From assembly GCF_013466425.1 (NCBI RefSeq), contig NZ_CP059165.1, positions 6,014,001 to 6,078,000 of the forward strand: a stretch of DNA of 64,000 nt, given 5' to 3'. Positions 43,997 to 53,701 of this stretch are shown here, piece after piece; position 1 is the first letter of the stretch, and the number at the start of each line of letters is the position of its first letter. This DNA is from Mycobacterium vicinigordonae. Lineage in GTDB: Bacteria > Actinomycetota > Actinomycetes > Mycobacteriales > Mycobacteriaceae. The notes beneath the pieces are model-generated. The model was not told the origin of the DNA. It saw nothing but the letters and a program-made list of their open reading frames with translations, and did not search any database. A program made the translations under genes and the position numbers.

Positions 43997-44823
43997 CATT
44001 CTTCGACGCCGCTGCACAATCCAAGACCTTCGGCCGCGCCCGCAGCGACCTGGTTGACGGCTTCCACCGCCGCGAATTGTGGCTGCATCTGGGTTGGCAG
44101 GACATCAAACAGCGGTACCGGCGTTCGGTGCTGGGCCCGTTCTGGATCACCATCGCCACCGGTACCACCGCGGTGGCCATGGGCGGGCTGTACTCCAAGC
44201 TGTTCCACCTCGACCTGTCGGTGCACCTGCCCTACGTCACGCTCGGGTTGATCATCTGGAACCTGATCAACGCCGCAATCCTGGAGGGTGCCGACGTCTT
44301 CGTCGCCAACGAGGGTCTGATCAAGCAACTACCTACGCCGCTCAGCGTGCACGTGTACCGACTGGTGTGGCGGCAGATGATCCTGTTCGCGCACAACATC
44401 GTGATCTATATCGTCGTCGCGATTATCTTTCCCAAGCCCTGGTCGTGGGCGGACCTATCGGTGTTTCCGGCGCTGGCGTTGATCATGCTCAACTGCGTGT
44501 GGGTGTCGCTGTGCTTCGGCATCCTGGCGACCCGGTACCGCGACATCGGCCCACTGCTGAATTCGGTTGTGCAACTGCTGTTCTTCATGACACCGATCAT
44601 CTGGAACGACAGCACACTGCGGCAGCAGGGCGCGGGCGGCTGGTCGAAGATCGTCGAACTCAACCCGCTGCTGCATTACCTCGACATCGTGCGGGCGCCG
44701 CTGCTGGGCGCGCATCAGGAGTTGCGGCACTGGGCGGTGGTGCTGGTGCTGACCGTCATCGGCTGGGCACTGGCGGCGTTGGCGATGCGGCAATACCGGG
44801 CCCGGGTGCCGTACTGGGTCTAA
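43993..44823 (+). CDS. wzm: galactan ABC exporter permease Wzm (RfbD)
   Basis: The 276-residue ABC-2-type permease has six hydrophobic helices, an N-terminal amphipathic gate helix (LWLHLGWQDIKQRYRRSVLG) and PIIWNDSTL in the last outside loop, as in polysaccharide exporters. It partners Wzt. ATG 43993 overlaps the glfT1 stop. In M. tuberculosis Rv3784-Rv3787c follow; here the next genes are PPE and PKS genes. Confidence 0.92.
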   Translation: MTFFDAAAQSKTFGRARSDLVDGFHRRELWLHLGWQDIKQRYRRSVLGPFWITIATGTTAVAMGGLYSKLFHLDLSVHLPYVTLGLIIWNLINAAILEGADVFVANEGLIKQLPTPLSVHVYRLVWRQMILFAHNIVIYIVVAIIFPKPWSWADLSVFPALALIMLNCVWVSLCFGILATRYRDIGPLLNSVVQLLFFMTPIIWNDSTLRQQGAGGWSKIVELNPLLHYLDIVRAPLLGAHQELRHWAVVLVLTVIGWALAALAMRQYRARVPYWV

Positions 44824-44840
44824 CCGTCACCAGGCCAGGA

Positions 44841-46232
44841 TCAGGCTCCGCCCCACCGTGGCTGGGTCGGGTTCGGTGTCGGTGCATGCCGCGCGGCTAC
44901 GTGGACCGCATGCACACCCGGTTTGCCGGATAACTGCGCCAACAGGCTTTCCAGGTTCGCCTTGTCGGTATGCCAGTGCTGCACAGACTCCGGTTCCGCC
45001 GACAGCTCAGCGAGCACGCGGGTGAGTTTCTCCGAAGTCTTGTCCCCTTTCTCCTTGTCTTCCTCCTGGTCGCCGCGCTGGCCGTCTTCGTCGTCGGCTG
45101 AATCGGGGCATTTCGGTGCCGCATCCTTTTTCATCGAGTTTCGGGTGGCGGCCGCACCCACTGCGCCACCGGCCGCGGCAGCCAGCCCCATCCGCCCCAG
45201 CAGGCCGCCGTAGTCCGCTACCGCCAGCGGAGCACTACCCGCACTGGTTCCCTGCAGGACGGCAGCGGCTAGCCTGACCTCCGGAGTCGCCGCCGCCCAA
45301 CTCGGCGGCACCGATAGCGCCCCGGCGGTACCCGCACGCCCCAGCTCCGCCGACACCGTCGACACTGCGACAGGCGCCGACGCCACCGGCGGGTAGGGCA
45401 CACCGGGAAGGATGGGAACCGGGACCTGCCCGGTACTGAAACCTCGGGTCAACAACGAATACCCCAGAGTGCTGCTGACCAGAGCATTTCTCGACGGCAG
45501 GGATGCCGAAGCGGGGAACTCGTAGAACTCCAGTCCCTTTTCGATCGGAGACAGCGAGCCGAACGGATTGACCACGTCGCGCAGCAGGATGGATTCCCAA
45601 GAAGAGAGCGACGACGATTGAGCGGGTGCCGCCAGGCTTTGCAGCGACGAAGGTATCGCGGTCATCGATGCTGTCTGCGTGCTCGCGGCAGTCGATTGCG
45701 CGGCCGACGCATCGGTGGTCTGCGGCGGCGGAGCGAACGGATTCAACCGAGTGGCGGCCGCCGACTGTCCGGCATAGCTGTACATCGCGGACGCGTCCTG
45801 TGCCCACATGTCGGCGTATCGCGCTTCGGTGGCTGCGATTGCGGGCATGTTCTGCCCGAGAACGTTCGTTGCCACCAGCGCCGCGAGTTCGGCGCGGTTG
45901 ACCTCGATCACCATCGGAGGAACCGTTGCGGCATAAGCTGTCTCGTAGGCGGCCGCCGCTGCGCCGGCCTGCTCGGCGGACAGCTCCGCCTGCACCGCGG
46001 TGTCGGACAGCCATTCCACATACTGACCAACCGCGGCCGACATCGCCTCGGATGACGGGCCACGCCAGTTCGCGGTCATAGCCGAGATGACCGCGGAGTA
46101 GGAATCCGCCGTCGACCGCAGTTGGGCGGCCAACGCTTCCCAAGCCGCCTTGGATGCCAGCATGGACTCGGCCCCTGGGCCCGCGTACATGCGGCCCGAG
46201 TTGACTTCTGGCGGCAATATCCCGTAATCCAT
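44841..46232 (-). CDS. PPE-SVP family protein A
   Basis: The 463-residue protein begins [20 protein letters not shown], with the PPE motif at residues 7-9, then the 180-residue helical domain including WxG as [11 protein letters not shown]. The SVP motif [16 protein letters not shown] lies near residue 305. The C-terminal tail has a charged insert ([20 protein letters not shown]) before a [15 protein letters not shown] end. PPE proteins are secreted by type VII (ESX) systems with a PE partner. No adjacent small PE gene is seen. It converges with wzm, 17 bp between stops. Confidence 0.92.
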   Translation of the reverse strand: MDYGILPPEVNSGRMYAGPGAESMLASKAAWEALAAQLRSTADSYSAVISAMTANWRGPSSEAMSAAVGQYVEWLSDTAVQAELSAEQAGAAAAAYETAYAATVPPMVIEVNRAELAALVATNVLGQNMPAIAATEARYADMWAQDASAMYSYAGQSAAATRLNPFAPPPQTTDASAAQSTAASTQTASMTAIPSSLQSLAAPAQSSSLSSWESILLRDVVNPFGSLSPIEKGLEFYEFPASASLPSRNALVSSTLGYSLLTRGFSTGQVPVPILPGVPYPPVASAPVAVSTVSAELGRAGTAGALSVPPSWAAATPEVRLAAAVLQGTSAGSAPLAVADYGGLLGRMGLAAAAGGAVGAAATRNSMKKDAAPKCPDSADDEDGQRGDQEEDKEKGDKTSEKLTRVLAELSAEPESVQHWHTDKANLESLLAQLSGKPGVHAVHVAARHAPTPNPTQPRWGGA

Positions 46233-46356
46233 TGTCGCCCCGCTAGCGCGCTTGGGTCAGGTCGGGAAGTTCGGTCGCCCTGCGGTACTCGGTTCTGGTG
46301 GCCTGTATCCGGTCTCGGTGCGGCAGCGAGTGGCCTGCTTTGCGTCGTAATAACAT

Positions 46357-47580
46357 TCAGTCCTCCGGGATGACGATGATGGTGGCCGTGGTGGCCGAGG
46401 CTCCGGGGACCACCCCGAAACCTGGGCTGATGGGATGCGCTGTGGTACCGGCCGGGCCGGCAACGGACCGCCCCAGTAGGCCCGACAGCGCCATATCGCT
46501 GAGCAGCCCGCCCTGGCTTTCGGCGGCCGCGGCTGCGGGTGCACCGTCAAGTCCGGTTCCTGGCAGTGCGGCAGCGACCGTCCTGATCGCCGGTGCTGCG
46601 GCTGTCCAGCCCTGGGGCACCGATAGATGACCGACCAAGTCGGCCTGACCTGTCGCCGCCGATACCGCCGCGCTCATCCGGATCGCCTGCGCTGCGGGCG
46701 AAGTGGCGGCACCGGCTATCAAACCCTGCTGACCGAGGGCTTGAGCGTAGGCCGTCTGCATGTTGAAGTTGTTGAACGGCGCAAGGAAACACTGAATGGC
46801 TAAGTCGTAGAAGGCCCCCAATGGGTCGTAGAGCTTGGTTGGAGTAAAGGGCCCGATAGTGAGGTTGAGAAAGCTTGACGCCAGCGTCTCGAATATCTCC
46901 GCCGGAGTGAACGACAAACCGGTAGCGGTCGCGGCGGGACTCGCGACGCCTGCCAACGGCTGCGAGGCGGCCTGCGAAACCGATGAAGTCAAGGCCGGGG
47001 AGGCGGCGGCATTGGCATTTGCCACCGCGGCAGTCTGCCCCGCCGCCCCGCCGGGATTCGAGGTGTTCGGCGGCGAGCTGAATGGGGTCAGTTGCGTTGC
47101 GCTCGCCGACGCACCGGTGTAGCCGAGCATCGCCGCGGCATCCTGGGCCCACATTTCGACGTACGCGGCTTCGGTGGCGGCGATCGCCGCGCTGTTCTGA
47201 CCCAAGAAATTGGTTGCAATCAGCGCCATCAGCAGCGTACGGTTCGCAGCCACCACCGTGGGCGGAACCGTTGCTGCAAAGGCGGTCTCGTATGCCGCCG
47301 CAGCCAACTTGGCCTGGGCGGCGGTTTGCTCGGCCTGGGCCGCCGTATCACTCAGCCATACCGTGAACGACTGCGCGGCAGCCGCCATCGCGGTCGATGA
47401 CGAGCCGCGCCACCGGGGGCCAAGCTCTGAGACCGTCGAGGAATAGCCCGCCGCCGCGGACCGCAATTCTGCGGCCAAGGCTTCCCATGCGGTCGCGGTA
47501 GCGAGCATCGGCCCGGACCCTGGACCCGTATACATGCGCCCGGAATTGACCTCGGGCGGCAGCAGCGCGAAATCGAACAA
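46357..47580 (-). CDS. PPE-SVP family protein B
   Basis: The 407-residue protein begins [20 protein letters not shown] at TTG 47580. GAGGAG precedes that TTG by 7 bases, which fixes the start against a frame open to 47757. PPE domain (WRGSSSTAM), SVP motif GHLSVPQGWTAAAPAI near residue 328. Its N-terminus is very close to PPE A, so the pair is a tandem duplication (124 bp apart). Secretion by an ESX system is expected. Confidence 0.9.
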   Translation of the reverse strand: MFDFALLPPEVNSGRMYTGPGSGPMLATATAWEALAAELRSAAAGYSSTVSELGPRWRGSSSTAMAAAAQSFTVWLSDTAAQAEQTAAQAKLAAAAYETAFAATVPPTVVAANRTLLMALIATNFLGQNSAAIAATEAAYVEMWAQDAAAMLGYTGASASATQLTPFSSPPNTSNPGGAAGQTAAVANANAAASPALTSSVSQAASQPLAGVASPAATATGLSFTPAEIFETLASSFLNLTIGPFTPTKLYDPLGAFYDLAIQCFLAPFNNFNMQTAYAQALGQQGLIAGAATSPAAQAIRMSAAVSAATGQADLVGHLSVPQGWTAAAPAIRTVAAALPGTGLDGAPAAAAAESQGGLLSDMALSGLLGRSVAGPAGTTAHPISPGFGVVPGASATTATIIVIPED

Positions 47581-48083
47581 TCCCTGACTCCTCGATGAGC
47601 AGTGCTCTCCCCGACCCGATTCGCGGACATGATCACACGCTCTCCTGGGAGATTGAGACGAACGGCGGCGAGGAAACCGCGCCCGGATCAAGGCGCTCGC
47701 GGGCCCGCGCGGCCCCGAAGGTACGGCACAATGTGCCTTAACCACGTTGTCGCTCAAAGTGTTCGGGCACCGGACGGGGGATCAGGGGCACCGCACGATG
47801 CGAATGAATCCACCGATCCGCGGCTGTACTGGTACTTGACTATCGGTTGAAACGTCCAGGATTCTTTCAGGATTCGCTAAGCCGCTTCACGATCAGAACC
47901 GAAGCAGGCTCTACAACCATTAACTGTGTGCGGCACCATGGACCTGGGTGCGACGCCACGGACCATTCTGCCCTGACAACCGCCACACCCTTCAACGTCG
48001 TGGTCGTGAGCCGAAACGCGAGGAGTGCAGCAATTGCCCGGTAACCGGATCGCCGCTGTAGCGGGTAACTGGCGCACCAGCGC
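47581..48083. promoter_or_regulatory. 503-bp divergent region between PPE B and a methyltransferase
   Basis: No convincing gene is seen. A perfect palindrome GGCACA-A-TGTGCC lies at 47725-47737 and a CACGTTGTCGCT element at 47743-47754. The same 12 bases recur in the block before the PE_PGRS gene (from 56142) and with one change (CACGCTGTCGCC) before the PKS operon. The region probably holds both divergent promoters. Confidence 0.4.
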
Positions 48084-48920
48084 ATGAACCAATCCCGCCC
48101 CGACAAGGTCGACGCCAGCATGCTCAGCGGCGTGTCGGAGACAGCACTGATGACCCTCAACGGACGCGCCTTCCAGGCCGGCCATCCAGATCCGATCATC
48201 GACGATCCGATGGCTACCAGGCTCGTCCAGTCCATCGATTTCGATTTCGCGAAATTCGGGCGCCACGGCCAGGAGATGGCATTGCGGTCACTGGCGGTCG
48301 ACAAATGCGCGCTGGCCTACCTCACCAAGCATCCTCAGGCCACCGTCGTGGCACTGGCCGAAGGTTTCCAGACCAGCTTCTGGCGGCTGGACGCGGCATT
48401 GCCCGATGCCCAGTTCCATTGGGTGTCAATCGACCTGCCACCAGTGATCGAGTTGCGACGACGGCTGCTGCCGCACTCGCCCAGGATCACCGAGATAGCG
48501 CAATCGGCCCTGGACTTCAGTTGGACAAACGACATTGACACGCGCGAGGGCGTGTTCGTCACCGCCGAGGGCTTGCTGATGTATCTGCAGCCGTCCGAGG
48601 CGCTGGGCCTCATCGCTGCCTGCGCGAAGCGCTTCGCCGGCGGTCAGATGTTCTTCGACGTGCCACCGACCATTGTCAAGAGGGTGGCACGCAAAGGGCT
48701 GTGCTCGTCCAGGCATTACCGGGTGCCGCCGATGCCATTCAGCCTCTCGCCGGGTCAATTGGCCAACCTGGCCGGCACCGTCCCAGGTATCCGTGCGGTG
48801 CACGACGTGCCGATGCCCAAGGGGCGAGGCTGGTTTTTCGGGACGATGTATCCCGCGCTGTGGCAGTGTCCGCCGATTCGGCCATTTCGGGGCGCCTACA
48901 CCCTGCTTGAATTCGGCTGA
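48084..48920 (+). CDS. SAM-dependent O-methyltransferase, LCMT/TcmP-like
   Basis: The 278-residue protein belongs to the leucine-carboxyl-methyltransferase fold: RAFQAGHPDPIIDDPMATRL at the start, VVALAEGFQTSFWRLD where the usual VxLGxGxDTR SAM motif is altered, then FVTAEGLLMYL and MFFDVPP. Polyketide O-methyltransferases such as TcmP share this domain. It lies 479 bp before the PKS operon on the same strand, so it could modify the product. The changed SAM motif means activity should not be assumed. Confidence 0.8.
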   Translation: MNQSRPDKVDASMLSGVSETALMTLNGRAFQAGHPDPIIDDPMATRLVQSIDFDFAKFGRHGQEMALRSLAVDKCALAYLTKHPQATVVALAEGFQTSFWRLDAALPDAQFHWVSIDLPPVIELRRRLLPHSPRITEIAQSALDFSWTNDIDTREGVFVTAEGLLMYLQPSEALGLIAACAKRFAGGQMFFDVPPTIVKRVARKGLCSSRHYRVPPMPFSLSPGQLANLAGTVPGIRAVHDVPMPKGRGWFFGTMYPALWQCPPIRPFRGAYTLLEFG

Positions 48921-49002
48921 CGGGTTCGGCGGCACGCTCGGTGCCGAGATTTCGGCTCGGTCAGCCGGAAAAGACAGACTATTGTCCATCTTGCGCAAAC
49001 GC

Positions 49003-49077
49003 CGAACACGCTGTCGCCCAGGGGCGTTACGCTCCGCCCACATTCTTGCGAGGTTGGCAAGTAGGGCGAATAGGAGA
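49003..49077 (+). promoter_or_regulatory. PE_PGRS-like upstream block in front of the PKS operon
   Basis: These 75 bases align without gaps to 56138-56212, just before the PE_PGRS start; by my count 49 of 75 match. The ends are best conserved: CGAACACG(C/T)TGTCGC at the left and GGGCGAATAGGAGA (GGTCGAATAGGAGA in the other copy) at the right, where it contains the ribosome site of the PE gene. Here it is followed by a short frame at 49086 that does not encode a PE protein. It probably includes a promoter, 320 bp before the KS III start. Confidence 0.6.
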
Positions 49078-49398
49078 GCTAGATCGTGTACCGATCGGCC
49101 CGGCGGCAGGTGTTCGCCGACGACTTCGAGACCTGTCCGGTCGCGCCGGTGTTCGCAGTCGTCCGACTCGACCAGCCGCGACCAAAGCGTCAGCTTCAGT
49201 CAAATTCGAGCGGCCACCGCGATCACGCGTTGAGCACCGCGACCGACGACGTTGTGTCGGCCGAATTCTCTCGCGACCGGCGACAGCGACGTTGCCTACC
49301 GGCCGTCCCGCTTCAAAAGCGTTGGCCAACAACATAACCAGAGGGATCACCAGGATTCCGGCGTGCAGTTGGCGCTTAGTAGAAAGGTACGATCGACG

Positions 49399-50544
49399 GT
49401 GCGGGATGTCTACATCACAGCGTTTGGGGCGGCGCTTCCAAACAGTCCGGTGGATAACGAGTCGATGGAGCGGGTGATCGGCTATGTCGGCGGTCAGCCA
49501 TCACCACTGCGAACCAGAATTTTGGATAGCAACGGAATCAAATCGCGCTACTACGCGATCGACCCGGTTACCCGGGAGTTCACCCATTCGAATGCCGAAC
49601 TGACTGCAGAGGCGATCCGCAATCTTGAACAAGACGGCGTGGATATCGAGAGCATGCAGGCCTTGGCGTGCGGCACGTCGACGCCCGATCAGTTGATGCC
49701 CGGCCACGCGCTGATGACCCAGGGCCTGCTCGGCGTCTCCGACATTCCGGCAGTAACCACCACCGGCCTGTGCCTTGCCGGGCTCACCGCGTGGGAATTC
49801 GCCTGGCTCAGTGTGGCCAGTGGCCGGTACAACAACGCGGTCGCGAGCGCATCGGAGATCTACTCGGCAGTGATGGCCGCCGAAACGTTTTCCCGGGAAG
49901 CCGAACAGACGACCATAGACCCGGAGATCGGCCTGGCCATCGCCTTCGAACGTGACTTCTTGCGCTGGATGTTGTCGGACGGTGCCGGCGCGATCTGGCT
50001 ATCCTCCGAGCCGCGTACCGACGAACTCAGTCTGCGCATCGACTGGCTGGAGACCATCTCCTACGCCGGCGAGATGCCCCTGTGCATGCATCGCGGATTG
50101 AAGGTCAACGACGACGGCAGCACAACGGGCTGGCCGCAGCTGCCGTTCGACACCGCGCTCAACGACGGAGTGTTCTCTCTACAGCAGAACGTGCGCCTGC
50201 TCAATAAGAACATCGTTCATTACACATTGGAGAAGCCATTGGCGAAGCTGATGGTCAAGTACGGTCTGAGCGCGGACAAGATCGACTACGTGCTGCCGCA
50301 CTACTCCTCGATGTACTTCCATGATCGAACGGTGGCCGGCCTAAAGCGGATCGGTCTGGACGTCGATGAGAGCAAGTGGTTCACCAACTTGACTTACAAG
50401 GGCAACACCGGTTCGGCATCGATCCTGTTGATGCTCGAGGAGCTGTACCACTCAGGCCGCCTGAAGGAAGGCGACCGGATCGTGTGCGCGGTCCCGGAAA
50501 GCGGCCGGTTCTCGACGGGCTTCGCGCACCTAACGGTGGTGTAG
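49399..50544 (+). CDS. KS III-like ketosynthase/acyltransferase (PpyS/DarB/CerJ-like)
   Basis: The 381-residue thiolase-fold protein has the KAS III triad: Cys125 in TTGLCLAGL, His301 in VLPHYSSMYF and Asn336 in TYKGNTGSAS. Its longer KS III fold and lack of FabH-like CoA features place it with special-purpose enzymes: pyrone or resorcinol synthases that condense two beta-ketoacyl thioesters (PpyS, MxnB, CorB, DarB), or acyl transferases such as CerJ. GTG 49399 is chosen; AAAGG lies 11 bases before it. It is the first gene of the KS III-ACP-PKS-TE-FAAL operon. Triad is seen; subgroup is inferred. Confidence 0.8.
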   Translation: MRDVYITAFGAALPNSPVDNESMERVIGYVGGQPSPLRTRILDSNGIKSRYYAIDPVTREFTHSNAELTAEAIRNLEQDGVDIESMQALACGTSTPDQLMPGHALMTQGLLGVSDIPAVTTTGLCLAGLTAWEFAWLSVASGRYNNAVASASEIYSAVMAAETFSREAEQTTIDPEIGLAIAFERDFLRWMLSDGAGAIWLSSEPRTDELSLRIDWLETISYAGEMPLCMHRGLKVNDDGSTTGWPQLPFDTALNDGVFSLQQNVRLLNKNIVHYTLEKPLAKLMVKYGLSADKIDYVLPHYSSMYFHDRTVAGLKRIGLDVDESKWFTNLTYKGNTGSASILLMLEELYHSGRLKEGDRIVCAVPESGRFSTGFAHLTVV

Positions 50545-50546
50545 CC

Positions 50547-50798
50547 ATGCACGCGGATCAGACTCAGGGGCTGGCCGACTGGTTGCTGAGCAAGATCAGC
50601 GGATACCTCAATGTGGCGCCGGAGACCATCGACTTCGATGTACCGCTGGCGGACTTCGGCATCGACTCGGCGATGAGTATGTCGCTGTGCGCCGACCTGC
50701 AGTGCGAGCGCGGCATGCTGGTCGACACCACCATCGTCTACGACTACCCGACCATCAACGCGATAGCCGCTCACCTGTCCGGCCTTGGTGAACCGTGA
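50547..50798 (+). CDS. free-standing acyl carrier protein
   Basis: The 83-residue protein has the phosphopantetheine serine at Ser41 in DFGIDSAMSM, with the GIDS form typical of PKS-type carriers loaded by fatty acyl-AMP ligases. It begins 3 bp after the KS III stop and overlaps the PKS start by 4 bp. It probably receives the acyl chain from the ligase encoded at the end of the operon. Confidence 0.92.
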   Translation: MHADQTQGLADWLLSKISGYLNVAPETIDFDVPLADFGIDSAMSMSLCADLQCERGMLVDTTIVYDYPTINAIAAHLSGLGEP

Positions 50799-53701
50799 CG
50801 CCCATCGCCGTCGTTGGCATCGACTGTCGCTTCCCCGGCGCGCCTGACAAAGACGCGTACTGGCGCCTGCTGACCGACGCGGCGGTGACCGACGTCGTTG
50901 TTCCCCCGCAGCGCTGGGACATCGAAACCTACTACCACCCTGGCGGAGTGCCGGGTTCGATGAACACCCGGCGGGCGCATTTCGTCGATGATGTCGACGC
51001 ATTCGATCACGAGTTCTTCGGTATCACGCCAATCGAAGCCAGGGTCCTCGATCCGCAACAGCGGTTGTTGTTACAGACCTCCTACCGCGCACTCGAAGAT
51101 GCCGGCATCGACCCCAAGTCATTGGCCGGCAGCGCCACTGGGGTCTTCGTCGGTGTGATGTCCAGCGAGTGGAGCAGCTGCCAAATGCTCGATCTGGAGC
51201 AGATATCGGCCTTTCACGGCTCGGGCAGCGGCTATTTCATGCTGGCCAATCGGATCAACTACCACCTGAATCTGGTGGGACCGAGCATGGCGATCGATAC
51301 GGCGTGTTCGTCGTCACTGGTAGCGGTGCACCAGGGATGTGCGGCGCTGCGCAGCTCAGAGATAGACATTGCCGTGGTCGCTGGATCGAATCTGCTACTG
51401 ACGCCCGCACTCTCGGTGTTCTACACGCAGGCCGGACTGTCGGCTTCCGATGGGAGATGCAAGCCATTCTGCCAGGACGCCGACGGTATCGGCCGCGGCG
51501 AGGGGGTCGGCGTGGTGGTGCTGCGCCGATTAGAGGACGCGCTCGCCGCGGGACAACAAATCTATGCCGTGGTGCGCGGCTCTGCGGTCAACCATGACGG
51601 GCGCAGCAACGGCATCACGGCTCCCAACCGCGTGTCACAGGCGACGCTGATGCGAAAGACCCTGGCCGCTGCCGAGATCGACGCCCACCGGCTGAACTTC
51701 GTCGAAGCACATGGCACCGGAACGGTGCTGGGCGACATGATCGAAGCCAACGCGCTCGGCGACCTACACCGGCAGCGAGACGGCGAACCCTGCCTGCTGG
51801 GGTCGGTTAAGGGAAACATTGGCCACACCGAGGGCGCCGCCGGCATAGCGTCATTCATCAAAGCGTGCCTGGCCCTTCACCACCGGGTGTTGCCGCCGAC
51901 CGTGGTCACCGGACAAGCGAATCCGGGGCTTCGGCTCGAGTCGCAGGGCTTGGCGCTGGCCGACTCGGCATGCGACCTGCCCGCCATCGGCGCGCTGGGC
52001 GGTGTCAGTTCCTTTGGCCTGGGCGGCAGCAACGCCCACGTGGTGTTGGAGTCCGCAACGCCCATCCCGACGTCTGGCGGGATGACGGGTGTGCTGACTT
52101 TGTCGGCGCCGAACGAACGCGGTCTGCGCCGCAATGCCGCCGTATTCGCCAATGGGATGGCCGCGATTGCCGAGGACCGCGTTGCGGCGTGGTGTCGTGC
52201 GAGCAACGCGGTGAAGCGTTCGCACCGGCATCGGCTGGTGCTGGCCGGCGACCGTGACTCGTTGGTGGCGGGATTGACCGAATTCGTGACCACAGAGCGC
52301 AGCACGTTCACGTCAGCGGCGGTGCCGCGCAAGGGACCTGCCGAGATCGCCCTGTTGTGTTCCGGGCAGGGTACCCAGTACCCCGGCATGACGCTGCGGC
52401 TCTACCAGGAGCACCCCGCCTACCGCGAGCAGCTCGACGCCATTTGCGCGGTGCTCGACCAGCATCTACGAATTCCGTTGCTCCCCAGCATCTTCGAGGA
52501 CGGCGCGGACCTGGACGACACCAGAATCGCCCAGCCGGCATTGTTCGCTGTCTCATACGCGTTGGGAATGACGCTACTGCTCAACGGTATTCGTCCAGCA
52601 TTTGGGATCGGCCATAGTATTGGTGAGTTCGCGATCGCATGCCTAGCTGGGGTATTCGGGGTTGCCGACGCGGCCCGGATGGTAGTAATCCGCGGCGAGC
52701 TCATGGGCTCGCTGCCACCCGGTGGCGGGATGATTGCGGTTGACCTGACACCGGCCCAGGCGCAGTCACTGGTCGATACGGAACCAGAGTGCGCCCTGGC
52801 CGCGGTGAACGGCCCGCGGTCGGTGGTAATTTCAGGTCCGACGTGCTCCCTGGGCATTCTGGCCGATGCCGTGCGCGAACAGGGTGGACGGGCACGCGAT
52901 CTGAATGTGTCACACGCCTTCCACTCGCCGTTGATGAATCCCATCGTCGAGCGATTTCGCCGCGAGGTCTCGGGTCTACGGCCCGACGAGTCGCGGTTCC
53001 CGTTGTTCTCCACGCTCACCGGAGAACTCGTCGAGGGCCGGGCCATGGACGCCGACTACTGGTCGCGCCAAATTTGCTCGCCGGTAAAGTTTTCCGCGGC
53101 CTGCGATGCGGCAACGCGCACGATCAGGGCTCGCTTCATCGCTGAGGCCGGACCCCGCACTACCCTGCTCGCTTTGGCACGCCAGTCCGGGGTGCCGACA
53201 CAGACGGATTCGCTGGCGCTGTGCTCCGGTTCTGGATCTCAGGGCCGCGAGCTGCTGGAGGTGGGTGCAACTCTATTGCGTGAGGGCTATCCGGTCGACT
53301 TGTCGCCCATTTACGGTGATCCGGCCGGCGCCTCGGAGCGAATTCCGCCCTATACCTTCGACGATGGTTCCCGCTTTTGGTCCGACGGCTACATCGCGGC
53401 GGCGCCCGAACCACACCGACCACGGCCGCAGATACCCGCATCGACCGATCTGGCAGCCGAAGTATTGACGCTGATCGCCGAAGTCGGCGGTTTTCCAGTC
53501 GGCGAGATTACGCGATCAATGCGGCTCAACGAGGAACTCGGTTACGACTCTTTGCTGCAGCTGCGCCTGTTTGAGCAAATACGCAGGCGCTACCCGCAAT
53601 TGACACTGAACAACATCGCCGAAGTGCCGTCGGGCATCGGCAACGTCGGCGAGTTAGTCGATGTGGTGGTGGACCGCCTCGGGTTGGCAGGCGCCAGATG
53701 A
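50795..53701 (+). CDS. type I polyketide synthase, KS-AT-ACP
   Basis: The 968-residue protein has KS from residue 3 (Cys171 in DTACSSSL, His in EAHGTGT and GNIGHTEGA), AT from about 510 (Ser608 in GHSIGEF, and SHAFHSPLM where HAFH predicts malonyl-CoA) and a C-terminal ACP with Ser919 in GYDSLLQL. There is no KR, DH, ER or TE, so one extension leaves a beta-ketoacyl-ACP. GTG 50795 overlaps the ACP stop, and its stop overlaps the thioesterase start. No N-terminal docking or loading domain is present. Confidence 0.95.
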   Translation: MTPIAVVGIDCRFPGAPDKDAYWRLLTDAAVTDVVVPPQRWDIETYYHPGGVPGSMNTRRAHFVDDVDAFDHEFFGITPIEARVLDPQQRLLLQTSYRALEDAGIDPKSLAGSATGVFVGVMSSEWSSCQMLDLEQISAFHGSGSGYFMLANRINYHLNLVGPSMAIDTACSSSLVAVHQGCAALRSSEIDIAVVAGSNLLLTPALSVFYTQAGLSASDGRCKPFCQDADGIGRGEGVGVVVLRRLEDALAAGQQIYAVVRGSAVNHDGRSNGITAPNRVSQATLMRKTLAAAEIDAHRLNFVEAHGTGTVLGDMIEANALGDLHRQRDGEPCLLGSVKGNIGHTEGAAGIASFIKACLALHHRVLPPTVVTGQANPGLRLESQGLALADSACDLPAIGALGGVSSFGLGGSNAHVVLESATPIPTSGGMTGVLTLSAPNERGLRRNAAVFANGMAAIAEDRVAAWCRASNAVKRSHRHRLVLAGDRDSLVAGLTEFVTTERSTFTSAAVPRKGPAEIALLCSGQGTQYPGMTLRLYQEHPAYREQLDAICAVLDQHLRIPLLPSIFEDGADLDDTRIAQPALFAVSYALGMTLLLNGIRPAFGIGHSIGEFAIACLAGVFGVADAARMVVIRGELMGSLPPGGGMIAVDLTPAQAQSLVDTEPECALAAVNGPRSVVISGPTCSLGILADAVREQGGRARDLNVSHAFHSPLMNPIVERFRREVSGLRPDESRFPLFSTLTGELVEGRAMDADYWSRQICSPVKFSAACDAATRTIRARFIAEAGPRTTLLALARQSGVPTQTDSLALCSGSGSQGRELLEVGATLLREGYPVDLSPIYGDPAGASERIPPYTFDDGSRFWSDGYIAAAPEPHRPRPQIPASTDLAAEVLTLIAEVGGFPVGEITRSMRLNEELGYDSLLQLRLFEQIRRRYPQLTLNNIAEVPSGIGNVGELVDVVVDRLGLAGAR

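Noticed and set aside
47602..47850. 82-codon frame in the PPE-methyltransferase gap
   Set aside because: Arginine- and proline-rich, no ribosome site or homology that I can see; it crosses the palindrome at 47725.
49086..49337. 84-codon frame after the PE-like upstream block
   Set aside because: Its translation (YRSARRQVFADDFET...) has no PE motif and no recognised family, and it runs into the KS III gene in another frame; kept only as a possible remnant.
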